DNA of 64,000 bases from Agelaius tricolor (taxonomy: Eukaryota > Chordata > Aves > Passeriformes > Icteridae): contig JALJCS010000015.1 of NCBI GenBank assembly GCA_023055355.1, positions 11,845,501-11,909,500 of the forward strand. The letters run 5' to 3'. The notes beneath the pieces are model-generated. The model was given only the letters and a program-made list of their open reading frames with translations. It searched no databases and had not been told where the DNA came from. Of this stretch, positions 1 to 12,660 are shown in pieces. Both the position numbers and the translations under genes were made by a program. How positions within the stretch are numbered: position 1 is the stretch's first letter; each line of letters starts with the position of its first letter.

Positions 1-3000
1 GGCTTCCTCCGTCAGGAAAGGGAGTGAACATAGGTTTTGTAGAGACAAATAAAAATTGTAACAAGAGCCTTAATCATTACCTCAGACTGCACAAATAAAA
101 AGACACTTAGCACCAGCTCTGCTTGATAGGCAAGGAGGCTTTACTGTCCCATGCTGTCAGTCTCACTCTTGATATAGCAGCATTCAAACCATTTTTGCAT
201 TGTGGCTCAGCTTCTGAACTAATGTGCAGGTTAACCATAAACAATTTCAGCCCACTTTAAACCTCTGTGCTGTAGGAATCAGTGGCTCAGCAGCTAATTC
301 ACAAATGGCTCAGTTGACCATGCAGTGGGGACACTGCAGATAGCTGAGGGCAGTGACCTCGTCACTCAACCTCAGCTAATCTGTCCCCATTTGCCAGAGA
401 CAAGGAAGAAAGAACACAAAAAAGAAAGGGCTACTGTCTGATGTCCCTTACAATTCAGCATCACACATGCCAAAGTAAGCAGTTCTCCAGAATCAGAAAA
501 TGAGTTAAAAGTCACAAAACTTAAAAGCGTTTCTGGATTCTTAGGTAAGCCTGGTAAGCTCACAGGGTTCCTTTACTGAAGTGTTTTGCTATGACTCTGA
601 ACTGAGAGCCCACACTCTTCCAGAATTTCCTGACTTGTCACATAGCTCAGCCTTTGGCAGAGAAGCTACTGAAGCCAAACAGCACAGATCATACCTAAGT
701 GTTTGCTATGAGATACATGCACAACCCATTTCTCTCATTGCAAAGAAGTTTCACTTACATTCTGAATTTATATTTCCCTGTGTTTTCTTTTTTTTCCATC
801 TAAGTTCAGTCCAAAAATCTAATATATTGTAATAGAAATAACTGGATAGAACCCTGCCAGAACTACGAGAGGCACACAGGCACAGGGCTTCTGCACCCAG
901 CAACATGCAGATCATCTGGAAATGATGCTGCTAATCAGCCCAGGGCATGGGGCACTGAGTCCTTCCCAAATTAATTTATTAAGTACTTAATGGAGCTCTG
1001 CTAATGGGCAGAAGCTTCAGAAGGAAAGCAGCAGAGGTGATCCTGCCACCCAAGTCTGCCTCTCTGATGCCTTATGGCACTGGACAAGTCTCTACCCCTT
1101 CTGGCTATCAGCCCTCCCACACTTATTCTCTTGGCTGAGGAACAGGCATTCCTAGGGAAGGGACTCCTGTTGCACTCAGGCAGGTGGGACCTCTGGACTG
1201 GCTGAAAGGTGACATTCTGCATAATATTCTTGGTCACACCTGTGTGAACCTGGAATAGCCAAGACCAGTGGAGTTTCTTTAGGTCTCTATGATTTAGGCT
1301 GAGATCTCTATAATTTCCACTTCTAGACATCCATGATCCAGATCTCCATCTCTAGATTTCCATGCTCTGGATTCACCATCCAGTCATCCAAACTCCTCTG
1401 CTTAACCACCCCAAAACCTTCAGCTTGCTCAGGGAAAGGGGTTTAACCCATGCAAGGGAGTCAACTTCCTATGAACGATTTCTTACTCCATTAATAATAC
1501 AATCTCTTCACCTCTTATATTACCAATCTGTCATCTACCTCTGTGCTCCCTTATTATAAAAAAAAGTCATTTGCTGTAGTCCAGATGAGCAGCACAGCCC
1601 TTTGGACAAGCTTTTGCCATTTTGGTCTCTCCCTGCTGCACGACACGTGGCTCACATCTCCCCTGTTTGCCTGGACACCAAGTAGTCACTCAAGTGCTCC
1701 TGAGCACTCTGCATTTTGGAGAATGATGCCTTTTTGAAAACTCCCTCTCCCATCAGTGTAGCTTGGAAAAGCCAGACAGCTGGACCTACTTTAGTGTAAT
1801 TTAGCTGAGATGTCAGCCCTCTTAAGGAGGAAAACACTACTCAGTGTGAATAAAAGTGGCACCATCTGTTCCAACGCGCAGAGACCTTTGCAGCATGGCC
1901 TGAAGGTCGAACCCTGCTGGACTCCGAATCAGAAAGTGCTGTAGCCCACGTAGCTGTAAATGGAGAGTGCTCTGGCAAATCCCTCCATTGAGCACTGCTC
2001 CAGGATCTGCAGCCAGCAGCCCTAATTGAGGATTTACTCAGGCAGCAACTGGTCCTCTGCAGTGATGAGAGGTGTCAGGCTTGTGGAGGAATAAGCTCTC
2101 TTTTCTCCCCATCGTGACCAGTAGTCTCTCAAATCTCGAGCGTTTATTCAAGCAACCAACCTTCACTAGCAAATGGCTCAAGTTTTGATGTTTAATGTTG
2201 CAGGGATAGCAGTAGGCAGCTTTTCTTGTTTTCAGCTCTTTTAGCACACTGTTTTGCCTGAAGCAAAATATGGTTTCAAGCAGTCTCACTCCACTGGTAC
2301 TTTCTCCTTGCCTCAGCTAACAGCACTTGTGTATGTATTAAAGATGCTGCAGCAGAAGTTGATGCTACAGGGCTTGCTCACTTATTTCAGATAGTCAGCA
2401 ATCCAACTTTTTTAAAATGCACTTTTTATACAAAGGAATTATTTGTTCCTTTTTTTTTGGTTTACAACCCAATTTCAAAGCCTGTGAAAGTCTGGGTAGG
2501 GGGAGGGAGAACCATGCACTTGATTGGGACATCAACATAACATGACATTTTACAAAGACTGTCAATATGCCTCCTTAAAGAGACACTGACATATTAGTTT
2601 AAGTGACTGGGTTTGCTGAGATTTCTTTAAGGTTGACTTAAATGTCAGATGCCATTAGCTCTGAAAGTTCAAACAGTCTACCACTGTGAGCATCTTGTGC
2701 AGTGGAGGTTGAAAGGGTCATAGGTAAGCAAAGCCACGCTAAAACACCACCTACTATGGCTGTGAAATATGTAGCTCCACAGTGAAATGCAGAAACCAAA
2801 GCCCTGAAGATAGAAGATTTATATTCAAACAGACCACCAGGTCTAGATTTGTACCTCTGCAGCTTCTCACTTAGCAGCTGAAGTCTCACTGCTCTCCTCA
2901 TCTACATGTGAGGGGGGAGGTCTGCTTGCATTCAAACTTCAGAACATGTGTGTGTGTTTGAGGATAAGAAAAGTGAACTATTGATTAGCAATTGACAAAT

Positions 3001-3732
3001 GCAATAGAAATTTTATATAGGCTGAGAAAGACCCATCCATAATTTATGGCTGTGCCAAATATGAGTGACAGCGAACAGCAGGAGGCTTGAGCACAATATT
3101 GATTACTTTAAAAAACTGAGAAAGGCACCGTGCTGAGGACTGGAAGGATAAAGAGGAGATGCAACAAGCAGAGAAAACAGGAGCAAAGCCATTAAGGATG
3201 TTGTGCTACCAGACACTGCCAGACTAGGAAACTGAGGAGACAGTCAGGTGGAGAGCACTGCTCTCTCCTTTCCAATCAATAATACCATGTCAAAACATAA
3301 AATGCATGCTTTTGCTCTTAAGTAAAATGTGTCTAAGATTTTTAAAAGCATTGATTCAAGGTGGATCAATGAGAATCTAGGCGTATTTTCCTGTGCAAAA
3401 AGGGGGTAATAACACTTTGTAGATAATCACACAACAGAAGAGATTTCCAATGCTGGTTGTAAATGTCCTATTTATATTACAATCTTTTTGTCAGTTAAGG
3501 TTAAGAATAGTAGGTCAAGGAGCCATGCATTGTTGAAGGGGGGAAGGCAAGCATGTAAATGTGGGAGCATGGAATGCCTTTAAAAGATGTATGCAAGGAC
3601 AGGACTGAGCTTGGGCAGGAGAGGATCACGTTCTCTTCAACTCCACTTCCAAAGTGCTTCCAGAGGCTTTTTCACTTAACTTCTTAGCAGGTTCAAAGCT
3701 CCAGACTCAAGAGCCATGCTCAGCTGAGAGGC

Positions 3733-3748
3733 AATGAATGAATGAATG
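3733..3748. repeat. (AATG)4 microsatellite
   Basis: Four perfect tandem copies of the tetranucleotide AATG, read directly from the sequence. It is short and possibly slightly polymorphic. No function is implied. Confidence 0.9.
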
Positions 3749-6076
3749 TACTCTGCAAGGCCAGTTCCTGGGGGTACTGGATTTCTTCAGCAGCTGCTCA
3801 GCCGCGAGGTCCTGGCAAGGCTGGGGCTGGTGTTGAAAAGGCTCTGCTACTGTAACTATTCCAGCAAAATTTGTTCTAGCAATTTTCATCTCCCAAAAAT
3901 GTGTTTGGTGGTAGAGTATACAATGGTCCTCTAATTAAGCAAGTTATGTGAGGATAATTGCAGCTTCAATTAGACTTTTTGCCTAACAAGGTTTTGGCCA
4001 GCACTGAGATGGCATTAAAACCAAAACAGAAAACATATTTATAACTGGCATCATCTTGCCAGTATGGAGAAAAAAGGCTTTAAGAAAGAGGAAAAAGTAG
4101 AACTAAACTTCTAACTGTCCAATTCTCCCCTAGAGAGAACCCAGCTTGCATTTCCAGAGACGAGCAGCAAATTTAAGTGAACAAGATGTGCATTTCAAAT
4201 GCTGAGAGAGAAAGAGAAAAAAGAGAAGTGCACCTGCAGAGGGCAGCTGGGGATGTGAAAGGTACCTCAGAGATGGCTCTCACTGCCCTTGCAGCAGCCC
4301 TGGTACCTGCACAGCACAGCAGCTACTACACAGGTACCTGAGTAAGGAATTCCCTGTGCAGACAGAAACCCTTGGTTCCTGTGCTGGGGTCCCTGCACAG
4401 ACCTGCCCTGTCCAATGCTGCCCTCGAGGGAAGCGTTTGTGCTGCTTGTTGCAAAGCAAGGCACTGGGTTTGTGTACTTCACACAGGCTTGCTCTGAGCA
4501 TTTTTTCTTTGATGCATCAGGAAACAAAATTTGGCTTTTTCTTATTAGACTGGAACATTGAAATGGGACACTGGCAAAGGAAAAGAAAGAATTCTTTCTT
4601 CTTTTAACAAAAAACTTTGAAATATTTTAGAACACCCCAAATTCCAGATAATGACTTCAAGTAAATATTATCTTTAATCACTCATTCTTCAATAGTCATT
4701 GACTCTTGCTGGGTTTTTTTAAATGCAGGTGAAAAATTATCTTCTTTTTTTTTTTTTTTAAGAGCTATCACAGAGCTATAGTTAAATGACATAAGAGGAA
4801 GGACAAGAAGAGTTGTCCACGACCCACTTCAGCAACAGCACATTTCCAAATCACCCATATAGTCATAGAAATAACTCTCTTACAACACTCCTATGTTTTT
4901 CTCTCTCTTATTCAAAGGCAAAATTTTCCCATAATAATGCAGTGTTTCACTGTCCCGAACATTTACATGCTCCTGAAGTTCTAATACTGATGCAATAATT
5001 CCTTGGCATCAATAAAATATATTCCCTTTGCGAACTCCCGCTGTTTCCCTCATCACCGGTAAAATCTGAAAAGCCTTACAAAAATAATTATTTTGCTGCA
5101 CACTGTTTTTCATTTTTGATAGAATCTTAACTGCAGACTTTTCTGAATGCAGATCTAAGAAAAACCTTGTCATTATTTCCACTGACCTGAGTAATGAGGC
5201 AGGAGCATGAACCCCCTGCCTCCCAATTGGCGAGAGGTGCAGCACAAAGCACACTGAGCTCCCCTCCAGCAGCCAAACAGCACAGGCTGGGGAAAGCAGA
5301 ATGGGAGAAGCATTTGGAAAAGAGAAGGGTGTAGTCTGACTGCAGCTAGAGCACCAAGGGTAGGGACTGAGCTCAGGGGATCCATGATGGGGGCCCACTG
5401 GACAGCACTGGCTGCAGTGGGCTCAAAGGGCACCACATACAGACTCTGCTCCTGTGTTCACTGCAGTCACCTGCCCCTTGTGCTTCCTCAGTTCCCTCCA
5501 AAAGGAGCAGTTTCCCCCACCCCAGCTATTCCCAGAGAGGAATCTGCTCCAATCTCCATGCTCCTGGGTCTGATGGCTGTGAACTGTGGCAGGGAGCACA
5601 TCTGGCCTCTACTCCGCAGATTTTATGCTGGTGTTATGAAAATGACATTTACCTATTCCCTTTACAGGGCTGTGGAGGAGATTGATCAGGCAGCTTATAT
5701 ATCCTGCTTTCTGTAATCTTCCAAACTAATTAGCTCCCAGAGAGATACCATGCCAGCAGGCCAGATCCCTCCAGCTTCACCAGTAAGAACAGCAGGTGGG
5801 AGAATAGCTCCACACACGTTCCCTGCTTGGCCCTTTCTACAACTGCTTGTGACACTAATTGATCGGTGCCAGTAGTGCTGGTGGCAGAGGCGCTCACAAC
5901 CCACAGGGAAGCTGTTCAAAGCTGCAGTAATGAGTAACCTATTGCTGCTTGAAAGCACAACCATGGGCTTTGAATTCTGCTATGATTACCTGGGCTAGCC
6001 AGGCCTCTGTCCCCTCACAGTGTTAGAGACGAATAATGTTTTAACCTATTTGAATTTTACGCTAATGACCCGGGGA

Positions 6077-6093
6077 AGAAAGAAAGAAAGAAG
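6077..6093. repeat. (GAAA)n short tandem repeat
   Basis: A purine-only run of roughly four GAAA/AAGA units following a CCGGGG hexamer. Its small size suggests slippage. Confidence 0.8.
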
Positions 6094-7899
6094 ACAACTC
6101 GCTTCAAACTACTTAGTGTTCAGTGACATGGCAGAGGGACTTCAGAGAGAGCCCACCTGGGAGGAGGCACAGTTGAGTCAGCACACAGAGGTGCTCCAGG
6201 TTGTTGCCAGTGGGGGACCTGGAAATCCTGCTCTGCTGGCAGCATTGCTCCATGCACTAAAGCCCGTGCAGGCAGTGAGCCTCCCCAGCCAGCAGCAGCA
6301 AGGGATGGCAGGGCATGCACACATCCGATGTTCTGGCAACCTAAGACCAAAAAAGCAACCCCTCTGGAACCTTCCCTGAAAGCACCAGCAACAACAGCCC
6401 TGAGATTACTCCAAACTCTGCCCAGGGCTGGCTCCCAGCTGCCTCAGCATCTGGGGAGAGGAGAGAACCTGCCACTCCTCAGAGGTTACTGGGAATTTAC
6501 TAATCTAAGCAGTAAATTAAAAAGCTGAGGAGACCAAATCAAATGGAAACATCAAGGGTGCAGCTCTTTTCTGGTCACTACTGCTCATAATTTCACATTT
6601 TACCCAGACTTGACCCAGCTTTCAAAACCAATACTGGCTCTGCTAAATGATTCATGCAGCTTCTGTTGCAGTAGACATTGACATTATGAAAAACTTCTCT
6701 GCAAACCAGCACAGTGATTAAAAATAGAAACAAAAATATACAACACCGCAATTCCGAAATAAGCCAGCTCACAAGTGTCCTAAAATACACCTGCATCACT
6801 CTGGATACTTCCAGAAACCACTTTAAAGTATCACCATTCCAGGAATTACTGCATTTCAGAGGGATAGGTCTGTGCTTCTGGGAAGCATTGCAAGACAATG
6901 TCATCACCAGGGCAGGACAGAAGTTGTACTGGCTGCAGGAAAATTTCAGTGTCTCAGCTGCAGTGAATCCCCTCATGCAACAAAGTGTTTGCATCTTTTC
7001 TTACCCTGCTGTGGTAAAAGTTCAGCATTAAAATAAACACTGATCATAGTGGAAAAAATTTCCTTGGAATGATAGTCTGCATTGAGTACTGCATTAGTAT
7101 ATAAGGGCTCTACTTCAAAAGCATCCTAATATGTTCCAAGAAAGAAATAAATTGCTCACTTATTTCTACTAATAGTTAATACAAAGAATTAATGCTTACT
7201 GTAATAAGGCCAATTGCTGTCTTGCTTCAGCCTGTGTGCACAGAGGAACACCAGGGATGTCCTGGCCAAGTTCCTGCTCCAGAGAGCATGCACACCAAGC
7301 TGGGTCCTTCATGCTCTGTAGGTTTGTGTGAACACAGCCCACTGGAATAGCTTAGCATGACCTGAGGCAGCTCGAGCCATGGGGACTGCCAGGACCCAGA
7401 GAGAGTGAGCCCCAAGCTCAGACAGCCTGCCTACACCCACATTTCCCAAAAGCACATTTTCTGCTCCTGCCAGTGCAGGTGACACAGGTCTTCTCCTACC
7501 CTACAGCAAACAGGAATTCCTGCCTCCCAGAGGAAGCAGTTTGCAGTGAGCAGAGTACAAGATACGCTAAGCAGGTAACATCTGAGCCCAGCATGGGGCC
7601 CTTTGCTTCTGAAGGCAGTTCAGCCCAGTGACTTTCATCTGCAAACCCCTCCAGGTCCTCCTGGCTCTCTCAGAGTCTGATCTGCTCGATAGCTGAGATC
7701 AGTGCCTGCATCCTTGCAGCGAGCCACGATGCTGCTGCTGTTAACAACACAGGACAGCAACCCTGGGGCAGAAGGACAGCACACAAAGGCCTGAGATCAC
7801 TCTTCTCACCACAGATTGCCCAGCCTTTGCTCTCAGCTGAGCAGTCTGAGAGACTAAGCACCTTTCCCAGGATCATCTGAACAATTTAATGGGGCTTTG

Positions 7900-8010
7900 A
7901 CCTTCTGTCTCTGATGTGGCTGTTGCAGTGCCCTAATGGATTGCATATTCCTGTTAATTAATTCCTGCAAGCATTTGGTATTTACTTTAAATAGCTAAAA
8001 TGCTATCAGG
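7900..8010. promoter_or_regulatory. Candidate conserved non-coding element (unproven)
   Basis: An AT-rich block with a perfect TTAATTAATT core at 7954-7963. A CTAATGGATTGCATATTC stretch lies just upstream at 7933-7950, and further AT-rich sequence (TTTAAATAGC) follows. Clusters of homeodomain-like TAAT/ATTA cores in non-repetitive DNA are common in developmental enhancers. This is inference from composition and motif density only, because conservation cannot be measured here. The alternative is ordinary AT-rich sequence. Confidence 0.22.
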
Positions 8011-8020
8011 GGCTTGAAAA

Positions 8021-11000
8021 TGCTCTGTCAAAGTTGTGGATGTGCTATCAGACTGTAGTTGGAAACACATTTACATTTCACATCAGCTAAACCTCTACCT
8101 CAGGAATATTTAAGTGTTCTACCCATCCTTGGAACACTTAAAGTGGGGACAAGACTCAAGTCTATGTATAATGGTCTTTTTTTCCCTGATAGGGCAGCAA
8201 AGACAGCAAAGCTCCATTTTGTTGGAGAGACACTGCATGGGTACACAGGATGCACTGAGCAGCAGGAATTCTGGATCCTAATTTCTGCTCAGCAGATGTT
8301 TGGCTCCTAGTGAAGTAGTGGGCAGTCATTTTGCCAGTTAGTGCTTCAGTTTCCTCTATTTTTCAGCACTATTAAATTAATGTTTTTCTCCCTTTAAGGA
8401 TACAATTTTCAGGGCAAAAACTCTTTTACTTTGCACCGGAGCTCAGTTCAACAAAGCACCAAATCCATTTGGGACCTTGCTGCACTAATGTAACACAAAC
8501 CAGCCAGATTAGAAACAAAAAGTACTGGGTTCTGAAAACACATGTTTTTCAGACTGCAGAGTTTAGGCAGACACTAGGAGTCAAGCTGTTGAATAGCATA
8601 TTTAAAACTCAGATGGAAAACAGAAACTTCCCCAACCACAAGTTGTACAAGACAATATACATAATGCATTGAATGGAAAAATAGACTGTCTTTATCATAT
8701 TAATGGTGATTTATAAAAGCAGATGTTCCAGAACCAAACAAACACTTCATTTCACTTCTATTCATTTATACTCACCTTCAATGATGGCTTGCTATATTCT
8801 TGATTTATTTTTGTCTTCACACCCCTTTCTGCTCCTGTTAATCATTGGCAGTCCTAGGCCTGGTATCTCCCTGCTTAAATGGCTCTGGGGTAGCTTCCTA
8901 GACAAGGAGGTTTAAGGAAAAAAATCCATTCTGCAAATAGCATCACAGCAGTGCTACCTGTAAGCATCCCCAGAATTATTCTGCTGGTTATTTAATTAGC
9001 TCAGACAAAGGTTGCAGAGTGTACAGAAATTTATCAAGGGATCTGCAGTAATATTTGGAGATAATTTCTTTTACTGCTTCATCATTAATGTTTTATGTAC
9101 TCTTGCAATTGATAGAAGCAATAAAACATTTCTGAAAAATACAGAAGAAACAAAAAACTAATATACATGAAATAAAATCTCATCTGAAATTCCACTAGCA
9201 GTGCACCCATGGCATCCTTTAACAGTTTGCTAGGTCTGGTGTACAGACTACACTTCACTGCATCATGACAAAGTACTTAGATCTAAATAGATTCCCCCTA
9301 TTTATCCCGGGTGGAAAATCTAAATGGAGCTTTTTGAGTGAGAACGAATATATCACTGTTTAGTTTACAGAACTTGTATCTTCTCAAAAGTTTCTCTGAG
9401 CATGAACCAGGACTGTTACATAAAATAAAGAAAAATATTTCAGTAAGATACGTCTGAATTCAAAAAACGGTTATGGTTGTAATTATATACAGGAATATAT
9501 TATTATCTGTTGAAATATTTCAGCATTACCCCTAGTTCAAGTGGCCTGAACAGAAATCCTGAGTATTGCAAAAAGCAAAATTATCAGTTTCTTAACTCAA
9601 AAGTTCAAGTCTTTCTGCAGGATCCTTCTGCAATCCTCATAGTCAAAGAAAACAGGAAGAAGATGCATCATTTTAATGGCCTATCTTCAGGTTTTGTAGA
9701 AAACACCAAAGCACCCAGCACTGGGGTAGTTAAATGGCTCATTTCATTTTAAAAGCATCTGTCCATGGACAAGGTTGATACTGGATGAAGGAGAAGTGAA
9801 TCTTCTTTAGGATCTTCACTTCCACCCAGAAAAACTCATCCCAGAGAGAGCCCAGCACAGTTCTTAGTTTCTAGGCTAAGTTCACAGCCAGTAAAGGCCC
9901 ATCAACCTTTTTATTTGAATTTGTTGTCATTAAAATCCTATAAATATAGAACACAGCTTGGCCTTTTTAAGGAATCATATGCCTTGATTAATTTTATTTT
10001 TAAGAATATAGTTGAGGGATGGTGCCTGCTAAGCTCAATATCACCAAATGATCTGCTGCTAAGCCAGTTACAAAACTTTTGCCAGTAAGCGTGCATAGTT
10101 TAAAAATGTTTATATTCAATCAAATAATTAACATCACATACTGTAGCCACAGTGCAAAAAACGACAGAATGGACAATTTTTGTTGTCCTGGGAATTCAAA
10201 GTATATTTTACAATCACAGCAGGAAATGCAGGAAAATTTAAATAGTTTCTTTATGATGATTAAGTCAGCTAATTGTGTACACGTGAGCAGTGATGTCCCA
10301 TCAGCAGTGTCATGACTTTGCAAGGTAGTAGGAACAGAATGAAACTCTTGTCAAGAGTCTTTAAACACAACATATTTGAGAATAATCAGTTAATGTTCAG
10401 CACCCATAATCAGCAGCCTCAGTAACATCCAAGACTTTTCTCATGCTTATCCCAATGTCACGTCCCAATGGCAGGCAATATTCCTGCTCCCAGATATAAA
10501 CCAAATAAAGGCCAATATGTGCATGCAGAGGGAGCCCTTTACCCTGCCTCTCACATCAATGCTGCTTTTCTTACATATTATGCCCTTTATTTTTCTTTTT
10601 TTTTTTTCCTAAAGCAGAAGCCAGCTGTTGAAATCTGGACTCAATTCATCTACAGTGTGAAAGATCATGTCAAGTGCAGGCAATGACTTACACCAGGAAG
10701 GACACTTTGTGATTTCCCAGATATCTGATCAACTATGGTTTTAGGCAAATGACTGATGTTAGAGATTGGATTATGTCTTTTTCAAAGTGTGCCATAACCA
10801 AGTGTAGCTAGAAACTGAGGACACAGTTGAGTGTCATATGGAAAAGCCTCTGTGCTCATTCTTTCTGGAAATATCATTACAGAATAGCATGGAGAAGAAA
10901 GAGATGATGATTTTTTTAAAGAGGAATCTCTTCGCATTTGGTAAAAAAACAGTCCATGGCATCCAGAAATGGGCTTTTTAGGTACTTTTGATTTCATTTT

Positions 11001-11869
11001 AAAAGCTGCTTCAAGGGAAGAACATGAAGCCGTACACAGTAGAGCAGAAAAAGCAGAATTAGCTTTTTGGCTATAGCTGACACTGCTGCAGGAGAAGCCT
11101 GGTGATGGGGCCATTAGGAGGAGACCCGGGTTATTGGGTTACTTTCCTATGCCATTACTCTTCTGTTGCTACAGCACACAAGACCTGCACTCAAGGTTTG
11201 TGCACAGCCTTAGGCAACTCTTTGTGCTCCCCTGTGCCTTTACTGCCATCTATATCTTGAGAACGATAGCACTGCTTTGTCACAGAGATGTCACAAATCC
11301 TTTAAAGACAGACATGGATTTGTTTATTGGAGCAATAGGTTTGCTGCAAGTACCTGAGAGAGGTCTTCAGAGAAATTCAGTGCTCTGTGGACATTCTGCC
11401 ACTGCAGTCACTTACAGTGACTCTAGGACAAAAAATGACTTAATGCCTCCGTCACTATCAGAAAGTGAGAGCACAGTGAAACCTTTTTTCTGCACTAATG
11501 CAATGATAGAATTTCCTGTTATAAGTTTGCAGTGAAGATAATTTAGCCTCCCCTAGTTTAAAGTCTTAATATCCATGTCCCAAAATAAAGCAAATACAAG
11601 AAACCAACTAAAAACCACTGGTCTAAACAGACAGCAGTAAGGAGTTTACAAGTAAATAAAATAATATTTTTCCAGTGTATTTATGTGCTTATGCATCTGT
11701 GCTTTATTTATCTATAACTCTTCACAATCAGGAAAAAGTATAGGCTTTGTCTAGTTGAAGGGACTGGTTTATCTCTGCTCCTGACCCTTTAATTTGTCAT
11801 CTAGCCAGCTTCCCCTTGGTGAGAATGTTTCTGGCACTCCAAGTCTGCAGTTAACTTAATAAGGAATGT
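8021..11869. other. Non-coding tract, no gene recognised
   Basis: Generic AT-rich single-copy-looking DNA. It contains a T12 run at 10596-10607 but no interspersed repeat I can name. The longest open frames (110 and 133 codons, near 10.8-11.5 kb) show no domain pattern and no paired splice signals. Confidence 0.7.
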
Positions 11870-12660
11870 AAGCACAGTTAGATAAATTAATTTCAAGGTC
11901 AAGCACACTGACAATGGAAAATGGATGCAAGTGGCAGGTAATAGAGGAAAATTCGCTTGCATACTGATACACTGTTAAAGGCAGATGTTACTAGATAATT
12001 TAATCTCAAATGTAACTGATGTTTTCAGTTGCCCTTTTCCATTAAAAGAATTGTACCAGATGCAAAAATCAAAGATTATTCAAAGAATTAAGATATGAAA
12101 AGCATGTTAGATCACTAAACTCCAATTAGTTAAATTAAATTGTATACCATTATCTACCTGTAGTTTTATTGGTAGCTAGCATTAGCACTCAGCTTGAGCA
12201 ATAATAAAATTAGAGAATAACACTTTAATTGAATTGCACTTAAAAGGATCATGCTGACAAATGTGATTGTATCTGGCTGTAATGCACACCTTTTCCAACG
12301 ATCATTAAATCCAATGAAATGAAAGTCACAGGATGTTGACAGCTCTCTGAAATAATCTGTGAACCATGCTATATCTCCCAGTTCCTAATCAATTTAGAGA
12401 AGCCTCATTAAGGCTTTGCAGCTAAAGAACACTTAAAAATCAAAACAAATTACAACATGTTATGGATAACTAGATAATCATATCGATACAACAAGGATGT
12501 ATTGTGTTGCAACAATTCATTTCCTTTGTAGGAAGAGTTTGCCATGGATGATTTAAGAATTGTTATTCCTAACTGCAATCAGCCAGCCCTAATGTCAAGT
12601 TTTTTCATCTTTACTCATAATAAATATTTCTTATGCTGTGTCTTCATTGTATTCTAGATC
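11870..12660. promoter_or_regulatory. Candidate conserved regulatory block, rich in homeodomain-type cores
   Basis: About 0.8 kb of strongly AT-rich, non-repetitive sequence with very few CpGs. Homeodomain-type cores are dense, including CCAATTAG at 12122-12129, TTTAATTGAATTG at 12224-12236 and ATCATTAAAT at 12301-12310, with several other TTAA/ATTA words between them. There is no coding frame and no simple repeat of note. Long blocks like this in gene deserts often prove to be deeply conserved enhancers. That is a general expectation and is not shown here. It could equally be neutral AT-rich DNA. Confidence 0.3.

Larger units (their letters stand above)
1..7880. other. Non-coding tract, no gene recognised
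   Basis: Plain intergenic or intronic DNA. All frames on both strands are short, and none encodes a recognisable domain. The stretch around 5170-6480 is somewhat richer in G and C, which lengthens chance open frames there. Short simple repeats are present: a T15 run at 4745-4759, (AATG)4 at 3733-3748 and a GAAA run at 6077-6093. No interspersed repeat could be named with confidence. It may be intronic, since a large intron and a gene desert look alike at this scale. Confidence 0.75.

Noticed and set aside
3380..3440. 'cctgtgcaaaaagggggtaataacac' resembling part of MIR
   Set aside because: The match is limited to about 25 bases of low-information sequence, with no flanking MIR features.
10596..10682. 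T12 tract followed by CCTAAAGCAG, resembling a splice acceptor, with an open frame after it
   Set aside because: No convincing donor partner, no coding-like sequence, and T runs followed by AG are common by chance.
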